This document shows positions 13,500 through 19,421 of a stretch of DNA of 19,421 nt, piece by piece. The notes below the pieces were generated by a model, which saw only the letters and a program-made list of their open reading frames with translations, did no database searches and was not told where the DNA came from. The DNA comes from Bacteroidales bacterium (lineage in GTDB: Bacteria; Bacteroidota; Bacteroidia; Bacteroidales; Muribaculaceae). The DNA is taken from positions 1-19,421 of the forward strand of contig SFNC01000068.1 of NCBI GenBank assembly GCA_004554255.1. The letters are read 5' to 3'. Each line of letters begins with the position of its first letter. Positions within the stretch are counted from its first letter, which is position 1. The position numbers and the translations under genes were made by a program.

Positions 13500-15374
13500 T
13501 TAGAGATCCTCGTTCTGGACGCGTTTAGCCCAAGAGAGGATGTTGATCTTGAATGAGAGCCACTTCTCAACTTCCTGGTTGTCGTCGGGGGTGTCGTCGC
13601 CTGTAATGTCAAGCTGGCCTACAACGGGCACGCCAAGCTGCTTGATGGAGTTGACGTTGATTTCATACCAGTTGTTGCGGACCATACCCCAGCGGCCGAG
13701 GTAGTTGGCGTCCTCTGAAGCGTAAGCATCGTGGGTGTTCTGGATAGAACCGGCTTCAACACCTTTCAGGAAGGGAGTGTAATCGTCGCCGAAGTGCTTG
13801 AAGCGGATGTCGTAGTAAGCAACACCGCCGGTGTACTGAACCACGCGGAATGCAGCGTTTACGTTGTTGATGAGAGTGGCCTTGGCAGCGCCTAAATCAG
13901 GAGTTGAATTGAAGAGAACGGTGTTCTCCTTGAAAGTGATGTCTTTGACTTCCAGCACATTGTTTGTTGCATTAAGCTCAATGTTGATATTGAGGTCGGC
14001 GGCGGTGATTGTGTGGGTTACGCCTGATTTCAGGACGGCCTTGGCGGCGGCATAAACCTCGCGGCTCTCAACAATTGCCTTAACAACGCCTGAAGTTGCG
14101 GCGGTCTTAGTTGCGAAGATGTTGCCCCCGGACTGGAGGTTGTTGACAGTGTAGAGAGCGCCATCGTTGCCCTCGGGGAGGTTGAAGGTAACTTTCAGGA
14201 CGGCACGGGTGGTGTTCTTGTAGTCCATGAAGTTGATGGGGAAGGTGTTCTCGTGGCAGTACTGAGGATTCTCAGAACCGGTGGCCTTGAAGTCGGCGTC
14301 AGAGGTGAAGTTCTTCACAGCGTCGCGGCCGGCAGCATAGGTGGGGTCGAGTGCCCAGTAGTGACGGTAGAGGTCAGCGTAGGGCTGGATGGCAGTCTGG
14401 CCGATTTGCTGAATGCCAACGAAACGCTTCGGCTTTCCAGCGCTCTGATAACCGATGTAGTTGTTGTCGCCTACGTTGCGCACGATGTATGAATTGGGCT
14501 CCTGGTTGTCGAGCACCCATTTCACCTCTTGGATGGTGATGTGGTTGTCTGCAAGGTCGCCGGCGACAGTAGCTGCATTGGCGGTGAGGGTTGCTTTGGC
14601 AACGGCGCGCTCAACATAGAAAGATGCGGCGGGATAAGCCTGAGCCTCTGCCGGGGTGGGCTTGGCAACATCCTTGGCTTTACCAATCTTCTGCAGAGTG
14701 TAAACGGTGGAAGCGGAGGCACCGTCAGCGTCAGCGGTTGACACAACGGCGTTGGTCATGAAGAAGTAACCATCGTTGATGAAGGTGTTGTCGGTGATTT
14801 TGCCACGGATAGCGTCAAAAGTGGTTTCAGCATCAAGGGCGGTGCCGTTGAGTTTCATGCTCCCAACGAGACCTACGAACTGCTTGTGTTCTTTGAGGCC
14901 TTCCTGTGAAGGCTGAAAAAGTACCTTATCAGTTACGATATTGTCATAGTTGACAAGAACAAGGCCCCAGAGATAGGCATCGTCTGATACATTGTTCAGA
15001 TGCACGGTCTGTAGGTAGGAGGTGGTGATGTTAGCATCAGGGCTTGAGGGGCCGTTCACGGCACCGTTCATTGACAGGTCATAAGCGCTGTGGAATTTGG
15101 CTGCGCCTTCGCCGTCGGCCTCAGCACCGGTGAAAACAAGGAGCATAGCGTTCTTTACGGCATACTCATTGGCGGTGCCGTGGTCAAATTGATCATTTTC
15201 ATTTGCGGCACGGCTGCCCTTGGTGGTGGGAAGGTTGATGCCAACGGTGATGTAACCGGCATCAACGAGTTGTCCGTTGTTGTCGTTGCCACCACCGTTT
15301 GAGGGCTCGTCAGAGGAGCAGGCGGTGAACATGGCTGCGGCTGCTAAACCGCAAAATAATGATTTTAATTTCAT
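13500..15374 (-). CDS. Mfa1-family major pilus stalk subunit (fimbrillin) lipoprotein
   Basis: This 624-residue predicted lipoprotein (FTAC, C19) is the likely shaft subunit. After a Gly/Asn linker, the strand YITVGINLPTTKG precedes S-R55-A-A, the expected site where a trypsin-like protease removes the first strand after outer-membrane delivery. The C-terminal part has the family motif WGMVRNNWYEINVNSIKQLG and ends with a strand INILSWAKRVQNEDL (W615) suited to fill the groove of the next subunit. Its length exceeds P. gingivalis FimA and is nearer to Mfa1. The gene sits between an AT-rich leader with tandem repeats and a GC hairpin upstream, and a terminator-like hairpin downstream; both fit high and separate expression of the most abundant subunit. 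Alanine/asparagine-rich composition is usual for such pilins. Confidence 0.92.
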   Translation of the reverse strand: MKLKSLFCGLAAAAMFTACSSDEPSNGGGNDNNGQLVDAGYITVGINLPTTKGSRAANENDQFDHGTANEYAVKNAMLLVFTGAEADGEGAAKFHSAYDLSMNGAVNGPSSPDANITTSYLQTVHLNNVSDDAYLWGLVLVNYDNIVTDKVLFQPSQEGLKEHKQFVGLVGSMKLNGTALDAETTFDAIRGKITDNTFINDGYFFMTNAVVSTADADGASASTVYTLQKIGKAKDVAKPTPAEAQAYPAASFYVERAVAKATLTANAATVAGDLADNHITIQEVKWVLDNQEPNSYIVRNVGDNNYIGYQSAGKPKRFVGIQQIGQTAIQPYADLYRHYWALDPTYAAGRDAVKNFTSDADFKATGSENPQYCHENTFPINFMDYKNTTRAVLKVTFNLPEGNDGALYTVNNLQSGGNIFATKTAATSGVVKAIVESREVYAAAKAVLKSGVTHTITAADLNINIELNATNNVLEVKDITFKENTVLFNSTPDLGAAKATLINNVNAAFRVVQYTGGVAYYDIRFKHFGDDYTPFLKGVEAGSIQNTHDAYASEDANYLGRWGMVRNNWYEINVNSIKQLGVPVVGQLDITGDDTPDDNQEVEKWLSFKINILSWAKRVQNEDL

Positions 15375-15474
15375 GTTGGTTAATTAATTGATTAATAGAT
15401 TGATTAATAAATTTATAAATAATAAATTGAATATTCTTATTTGTTGCGGGCCCGGTCTGCGGGCCCGGTGTTGT
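15375..15474 (-). promoter_or_regulatory. AT-rich leader of the stalk gene with GC hairpin
   Basis: Directly before the stalk ATG lie about 65 bases of nearly pure A/T. Beyond them is a GC hairpin formed by two copies of the palindrome CGGGCCCG at 15447-15454 and 15460-15467, with a 5-base loop. No TAnnTTTG box is seen, so a new promoter is not supported. An unstructured A/T leader is favourable for translation in Bacteroidetes, and the hairpin may protect or define a processed 5' end. The functional reading is inference. Confidence 0.5.
15387..15409. repeat. Tandem 11-bp repeat ATTGATTAATA
   Basis: Two identical copies of ATTGATTAATA (15387-15397 and 15399-15409) lie one base apart in the AT-rich leader, giving a 12-base period, about one helical turn. 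They could be a regulator site, a curved-DNA tract or chance in A/T-rich sequence. Confidence 0.5.
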
Positions 15475-16935
15475 TCAGTCTGCGAGCAGAGCCTTGTTCT
15501 TGACAGCCTCGGGGAGGTTCCCGGCGGCATCGAAGTGGGCGATTGCGGCGTCAAAGTCACCGCGGTGGGCGGCGAGCACGCCACGGGCGTTCTCGGCTTC
15601 GGGCGATTTGCCGGATTTGGCGAGGAGCTGCTCGGCGAGTTTAAAGTCTTCGTTGTGGAGGGCGACAACGGCGCTGTTAAGGTTTGCAATCTCGTCATCG
15701 GGATAGAACTTCAGCGCGGTTGCGATTACATTGTCGAACTCAGGCGAGCCTTCTTTGTAAAGACGGGCCACACGGAACATCTGGTTGAGGCTGAGCAGAT
15801 GGGGAGTCTTTTTGATAACCTCGGCCAGCTGCTGGTCGCTCATGGGTTTCAGACGCGTGCTGATGGCGAACTGAGTCGCACGCAGGCGCGGGAACCACTG
15901 CGGCAGGATTTTCTCGCGATAGAGTTTGGCGAATTTGGGGTCTTCGCGGAGGGTGCGCTCCTTAGCGTCGTACTCGGCGGAATAGTTAGCCGGTGCGTCA
16001 ATAAGTCTGAGCAGGTCGTCGCGCTGTTCTTCGGTAATGTCTTTGGCGTTAACAACGATGTCGCGGAATTCGCCCCAGTTCTCGGGGACTGCATCGTAAA
16101 GCGATGCCTCTTTGCCCAGGTTGTACTTCTTGCCGAGGTATTCGGCGAGGGCACGCGAGCGGTTGATGGCGAGGTATGCGTTGTGGTCGTAGGGAGACTC
16201 GGGCGAGGCGTAACCGATGATGCGGATAGATGCTATTTCCACGTTGGGGTCGGAGAGGGCGTAGCGTACCGAGTCGTCAATAACGGCTAACTGTTTGCGG
16301 TTGTCAATGATCTGGTTGCCGCGCTGGCACTTGTACGGTTCGGCGTGCAGTTCGGTGCGGTTCACCTCGAACTGAACACGTGCGCGGCCTTCGTGGATGG
16401 AGACGGGAAGCTCGGTGACGGGCGGCGTGATCTGCACGAGGCGCATACGCGGCGCGGGGTTGAGATTCAGGTCAATGCTGCCGGTTTCGGACGAGCCGAG
16501 GTTCACGCCGCATCCGCAGCTGTCCTGATGCAGTACCACGCGTGCGCCGGGGCGGAGCATCCAGGGCTGGATGCGGGTCTCGGCAACGTATTCTACGGAC
16601 TGGGCGGTGCCGTTGTGTCGCCACACCTCTTTATATATAGAGGGGTAACGGGGATTTACGGGGGCGGTGCCGCGCAGATAGCCGTAGTGCATGTTGCGGC
16701 CGTTTACGAGGATTGCGGGGAGAACGACGGTGTTGGTGCCGTCTTCAACCACAGGGGTTATGTACAGCTGCTTGTCGCGGCCGAGTTTGAGGGAGTCAAG
16801 GACAATGTCGAAGCGAACGCGGACATCGTCGCCGAGGCGTGCTTTGGAAAGATTGGCGGTGGTAACGCCCGCCATAGTGCCGAATGCCGATGCTGCGGCG
16901 GTTGCGATGGTGAGTATGAGTCTGTGTAGTTTCAT
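15475..16935 (-). CDS. DUF3868 / OmpA-like / TPR outer-membrane-associated protein
   Basis: This 486-residue exported protein has a signal peptide of about 22 residues ending GTMAG. The N-terminal DUF3868 region (about 23-170) includes GYLRGTAPVNPRYP, GARVVLHQDSCGCG. An OmpA-C-like region (about 185-300) shows VQFEVNRTEL and RIIGYASPESPYDHN...NRSRALAEYL, the type of fold that holds peptidoglycan. The C terminus (about 370-486) looks like TPR-type helical repeats (AVVALHNEDFKLAEQLLAKSG, then a second similar unit ending in NKALLAD). DUF3868 proteins commonly neighbour Bacteroidales fimbrillin genes, often with DUF3575. The gene lies 17 bases after the DUF3575 gene and 100 bases before the stalk gene. 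A role in fixing the pilus assembly site to the cell wall is inferred; no function is proven here. Confidence 0.85.
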   Translation of the reverse strand: MKLHRLILTIATAAASAFGTMAGVTTANLSKARLGDDVRVRFDIVLDSLKLGRDKQLYITPVVEDGTNTVVLPAILVNGRNMHYGYLRGTAPVNPRYPSIYKEVWRHNGTAQSVEYVAETRIQPWMLRPGARVVLHQDSCGCGVNLGSSETGSIDLNLNPAPRMRLVQITPPVTELPVSIHEGRARVQFEVNRTELHAEPYKCQRGNQIIDNRKQLAVIDDSVRYALSDPNVEIASIRIIGYASPESPYDHNAYLAINRSRALAEYLGKKYNLGKEASLYDAVPENWGEFRDIVVNAKDITEEQRDDLLRLIDAPANYSAEYDAKERTLREDPKFAKLYREKILPQWFPRLRATQFAISTRLKPMSDQQLAEVIKKTPHLLSLNQMFRVARLYKEGSPEFDNVIATALKFYPDDEIANLNSAVVALHNEDFKLAEQLLAKSGKSPEAENARGVLAAHRGDFDAAIAHFDAAGNLPEAVKNKALLAD

Positions 16936-16952
16936 CTTTTGGCGGGGTTGTT

Positions 16953-17561
16953 TTAGAAAAGATACATGATTGACAGGCCGAGCTTGGTTACGCCGAGGTA
17001 GTTGGAGTGGCCTTTGTAAAGTTTGGCTCCGCAGTCTCCGCAGGCGTATTTGTCAAACCAGATGTGGTTGTAACCCACGCCGACTTCAGCCTCGAAGTTT
17101 ATGTGCTTGCTGAGAATCCACTGGTATCCGTAGGTGAAACCCGCGCCGAGGAACCGGCCTTCGTAACGGTGGTCGCGAACGCCCTTCTGCAGGTTCTCGC
17201 CATGGATGAATGCTCCGGGAATCGGCAGGTTTACGTTGCCGGCGTTGAACTCGCCGCCCATGGCATGCACGCCGATAAAGTGGCCGGAGAACTTCTGGCA
17301 GGTGTACCAGCGGTACTCAGGCATAAGCACCCAGTGCTTGGCCTTGCGTTCGCCTTTTGTGTCGGAATGGAATGTCCAGGGATTGATACCGTATACGAGA
17401 TTTACGGTGGATTTGCCTTTCAGGCCAATTTCTATGCCAAGGTTTGGCGTAGTGGTGGCGTCGTAAAGGAGATTGGTTTTGATGCCGAATTGCGCGTTGG
17501 CCGGCATAACAGCTGCTGCGATGGCGAAAACGGTCGCCGTGATCAGTTTGCGTAATCTCAT
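16953..17561 (-). CDS. DUF3575 family outer-membrane protein
   Basis: This 202-residue protein begins with a signal peptide (cleavage likely after PANA, residue 23) and continues FGIKTNLLYDATTTPNLGIEIGL, the diagnostic start of DUF3575. The rest alternates aromatic beta strands (WVLMPEYRWYTCQKFSGHF, FGAGFTYGYQW-like, VGVGYNHIWF) and ends with an aromatic strand (LSIMYLF), as in small outer-membrane beta barrels. C-terminal phenylalanine supports membrane insertion by the Bam route. It is the first gene of the pilus locus, with a leader of about 290 bases and a promoter-like site upstream, and is followed after 17 bases by the DUF3868 gene, its usual partner. Molecular function is unknown. Confidence 0.88.
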   Translation of the reverse strand: MRLRKLITATVFAIAAAVMPANAQFGIKTNLLYDATTTPNLGIEIGLKGKSTVNLVYGINPWTFHSDTKGERKAKHWVLMPEYRWYTCQKFSGHFIGVHAMGGEFNAGNVNLPIPGAFIHGENLQKGVRDHRYEGRFLGAGFTYGYQWILSKHINFEAEVGVGYNHIWFDKYACGDCGAKLYKGHSNYLGVTKLGLSIMYLF

Positions 17562-17852
17562 GTTTAGTTATTTACTGCGGGGACACCGCACGGCCGGAGT
17601 GGCAGAGGTTGATGTGTGTTTGCCTGTCTTGGCGTGAGGTCCTTGATTTATATAGCTATGATGGTCTATAATTAGATGTTTTACTTGATTGTTCTGTGGA
17701 TTCATAGAAATTACGGAATCAGGAAATGGCGATTGAAAGACAGCGTGGCCGAGCGCGTCAGCCGTTGTGTGTAAAGGAAAACCCTAATAATTTGACCTAT
17801 TTAATAGGAGAAATTGGAAATCGGTTTATAACTGAAAAAATTTCATGAAATC
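17562..17852 (-). other. Predicted long 5' leader of the pilus operon
   Basis: About 290 bases separate the predicted start of transcription from the first ATG. The leader has a 13-base palindrome (CCTATT-T-AATAGG, 17796-17808), a small hairpin TGCGG/CCGCA just upstream of the gene, and a 45-codon open frame at 17568-17705. I recognise no known riboswitch class in it. Confidence 0.5.
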
Positions 17853-17858
17853 CGGGAG

Positions 17859-17889
17859 CAAAGGTACGAAATTTTGGCGAGACTACAAA
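17859..17889 (-). promoter_or_regulatory. Bacteroidetes-type promoter of the pilus operon
   Basis: On the - strand, TTTG (17886-17889) and TACCTTTG (17859-17866) are separated by exactly 19 bases. This fits the Bacteroidetes sigma-ABfr consensus TTTG-N19-21-TAnnTTTG at every fixed base. Transcription should begin near 17852. A perfect 10-base palindrome TTTCATGAAA (17841-17850) covers the start region and could be an operator. No inverted repeats flank the promoter, so I see no sign that it is invertible. Confidence 0.75.
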
Positions 17890-17951
17890 GGCGGGAAGTA
17901 AATTTAGTGTTAAAAATACCAAAAAGAGCGTTGATTCTTAGATAGTTGAGG

Positions 17952-17981
17952 GTGTACTGCCGGATTGTAACGGCAGTACAC
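17952..17981. repeat. Perfect 11-bp inverted repeat between obg terminator and pilus promoter
   Basis: GTGTACTGCCG (17952-17962) and CGGCAGTACAC (17971-17981) flank an 8-base loop. No T tract follows on either strand, so it is not an obvious terminator. It lies about 62 bases upstream of the -33 box of the pilus promoter, a place suited to a regulator site, or it may be a second RNA hairpin in the obg tail. Confidence 0.65.
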
Positions 17982-17987
17982 ACTGGC

Positions 17988-18036
17988 AAAAACACCCCTC
18001 GCCACGTACGGATTTCGGCCCGTGGCGAGGGGTGTT
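17988..18036 (-). terminator. Intrinsic terminator of obg
   Basis: A perfect 16-bp stem (17991-18006 with 18021-18036, loop of 14) is followed on the - strand by a run of five T residues that overlaps the stem base (17988-17992). It begins 53 bases after the obg stop. The T tract on one side only makes it a one-way terminator that insulates the pilus operon. Confidence 0.9.
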
Positions 18037-18089
18037 GCTGTGTGGCGTCCGGGGGTGGACTCTGTCCCTGGATATTAGGAAACGGAGCC

Positions 18090-19286
18090 TTATTCCTCGG
18101 TTATGTCTTCGTCCCAGAAATCCTCGGGGTCGCCCCAGGAGTCGGGCGAGATGTATTGCAGGTCTTCGCCTTCTTCTTCATCGTCACCGGTTATCTCGGG
18201 CGCGTTCTGGAAGATGAATTCGTCCTCTTCGCGGACTCGGTGGTGGCCGTCCAGCGGGCGGTGTACGATGTCTACGGTAGCCAGGCGGTTGGCGTCGTCG
18301 GTTATCGCGCGCCACAGAACGTCTTTAAGTTCCGTGAGGCCGAATCCGCTCACCGCCGAGATAAATACGTGCGGAATGTCGTCGGGCAGTGTGCGCGCAA
18401 TTTCCTCCATCAGCTCCTCGTCCAGCATATCCGATTTGGAGATTGCCAGGATGCGGTGCTTGTCCATAAGCTGCGGGTTAAAGTGGCGCAACTCGTCAAG
18501 CAGGATGTTGTACTGGGCAACAATGTCGTCGGCGTCGGCCGGGACCATGAACAGGAGCACGGCGTTGCGCTCGATGTGTCGCAGGAACCTGAGACCCAGG
18601 CCTTTGCCCTCCGATGCGCCCTCGATGATGCCGGGGATGTCGGCCATGACGAACGAGCGATTGTCGCGGTACTGGACAATGCCCAGCTGCGGCTCCATGG
18701 TGGTGAAGGGGTAGTCGGCGATTTTGGGCCGTGCCGCCGAAATAGACGACAGCAGCGTGGATTTTCCGGCGTTGGGGAAGCCTACCAGACCGACGTCGGC
18801 AAGCAGCTTAAGCTCCATGATTACCGTTTTCTCGATAGCGGGTTCGCCGGGCTGTGCATATCGCGGCGTGCGGTTGGTAGAGGTGGCGAAATGCCAGTTG
18901 CCGAGGCCTCCGCGGCCGCCTTTCAGGAGCTTTACTTCCTCGCCGTCGTAGCGTACTTCGCAGAGGAATTCGCCGGTTTCGGCGTCAAATACCACGGTTC
19001 CGCAGGGAACGTCAATGATAACGTCGTCGCCGTCCTTTCCGAAACTGCGTCCGCCCGAGCCGCTCTGGCCGTTTCCGGCAAAGATGTGGCGACGGAATTT
19101 TAGCGGCAACAGGGTCCACATATTTTTGTTGCCACGGAGAATGATATGACCTCCGCGGCCGCCATCGCCACCGTCGGGGCCGCCCTTGGGCACGTATTTG
19201 GCACGATAGAAGTGGCGCGAACCGGCGCCGCCTTTGCCTGAGCGGCAGAGGACTTTGACGTAGTCTATAAAGTTGGAATCAGCCAT
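18090..19286 (-). CDS. obg: Obg family GTPase (ObgE/CgtA)
   Basis: This essential-type GTPase acts in large ribosomal subunit maturation and stress control. The 398-residue protein has the glycine-rich Obg fold (about 1-160: RSGKGGAGSRHF, GGPDGGDGGRGG) and the G domain with G1 GFPNAGKS (169-176), switch TT in DYPFTT (191-196), G3 DIPG (216-219), G4 SKSD (283-286) and G5 ISAVSG (309-314). Serine in place of asparagine at G4 is tolerated in this lineage as I know it. The tail (about 352-398) is strongly acidic. An ATG at 19286 was chosen over one at 19316 because it starts the conserved MADSNFIDYVK. It belongs to a separate transcription unit closed by the terminator at 17988-18036. Confidence 0.97.
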   Translation of the reverse strand: MADSNFIDYVKVLCRSGKGGAGSRHFYRAKYVPKGGPDGGDGGRGGHIILRGNKNMWTLLPLKFRRHIFAGNGQSGSGGRSFGKDGDDVIIDVPCGTVVFDAETGEFLCEVRYDGEEVKLLKGGRGGLGNWHFATSTNRTPRYAQPGEPAIEKTVIMELKLLADVGLVGFPNAGKSTLLSSISAARPKIADYPFTTMEPQLGIVQYRDNRSFVMADIPGIIEGASEGKGLGLRFLRHIERNAVLLFMVPADADDIVAQYNILLDELRHFNPQLMDKHRILAISKSDMLDEELMEEIARTLPDDIPHVFISAVSGFGLTELKDVLWRAITDDANRLATVDIVHRPLDGHHRVREEDEFIFQNAPEITGDDEEEGEDLQYISPDSWGDPEDFWDEDITEE

Positions 19287-19421
19287 GTAATTGTTGTTTA
19301 AGACCCCGTTCCCCAATATTTTTTAACGCAGGGGTCGCAGATTTCGGTCAGATTTAGTCTTGCAGGTGAAGGAGCATAGCGGGCTATGTGACTGAACCAA
19401 AAGACTAAAGATGGCCGGAAG
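19287..19421. other. Upstream region of obg with palindromic element
   Basis: No gene is supported. The region holds GACCCC/GGGGTC (19302-19307 and 19331-19336) around an A/T-rich centre, and the nested palindrome at 19353-19409. No TTTG/TAnnTTTG pair is seen for obg. Confidence 0.4.
19353..19409. repeat. Nested inverted repeat, possible dispersed extragenic element
   Basis: Outer arms TTTAGTCTT (19353-19361) and AAGACTAAA (19401-19409) enclose the palindrome CATAGC-GG-GCTATG (19375-19388). The layout resembles dispersed extragenic palindromes, and the sequence looks like elements I have seen near gene ends in Bacteroidales, but I cannot confirm copy number from one window. Confidence 0.45.

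Noticed and set aside
15388..16290. Open frame of 300 codons on the + strand opposite the DUF3868 gene
   Set aside because: It is antisense to a gene with clear domains, and its start lies in the A/T-rich leader of the stalk gene. No known motifs.
17859..17981. Invertible (phase-variable) promoter
   Set aside because: No pair of inverted repeats flanks the promoter. The 11-bp repeat at 17952-17981 lies wholly on one side of it.
19317..19421. 3' end of an adenylate kinase gene upstream of obg
   Set aside because: adk often precedes obg in Bacteroides, but the two - strand frames open here do not resemble the Adk C terminus, and the sequence is palindromic.

Overview
The window looks like chromosomal DNA of a gut-type member of the order Bacteroidales. 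A Muribaculaceae-like genus is my best guess. The evidence is the set of gene families (FimB/Mfa2 and Mfa1-type pilins, DUF3575, DUF3868, DUF1573, a type IX secretion C-terminal signal), the absence of Shine-Dalgarno sequences, and a promoter of the Bacteroidetes type (TTTG, 19 bases, TAnnTTTG). The family-level assignment is inference. I saw no tRNA, rRNA, CRISPR array or insertion sequence.

Layout. Positions 128-1418 (+ strand) hold a compact pair: an atypical OmpR-type response regulator and ribonuclease HII (rnhB), which overlap by 17 bases. Positions 1438-17561 (- strand) hold one long type V (FimA/Mfa1-type) pilus locus of nine genes. In transcription order these are: DUF3575 outer-membrane protein, DUF3868/OmpA-like/TPR protein, major stalk pilin, FimB/Mfa2 anchor, a second Mfa1-type pilin, a tip-type pilin with a C-terminal extension, a 2243-residue protein with two discoidin-like repeats and a type IX sorting tail, a DUF1573 protein, and a thioredoxin-fold lipoprotein. 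A promoter at 17859-17889 starts the locus after a predicted leader of about 290 bases. Positions 18090-19286 (- strand) hold the GTPase gene obg, which ends in a strong terminator at 17988-18036. The last 130 bases contain a palindromic element that may be a dispersed repeat.

How the genes should work together. The order stalk, anchor, two accessory pilins, giant protein matches the mfa1-mfa2-mfa3-mfa4-mfa5 order of Porphyromonas gingivalis. The pilins are predicted lipoproteins. The stalk and the second pilin carry an Arg-Ala site where the N-terminal strand would be cut. Stalk and anchor end in nearly the same C-terminal strand, as expected if both donate it to the next subunit. A strong hairpin with a T tract between stalk and anchor genes probably holds downstream expression below that of the stalk. 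The last four pilus genes run with gaps of 5 bases or less, and the giant gene overlaps both neighbours by 4 bases. The closing DUF1573 and thioredoxin-like genes suggest a redox or envelope helper for the cysteine-rich giant protein, which is the most unusual part of the window.
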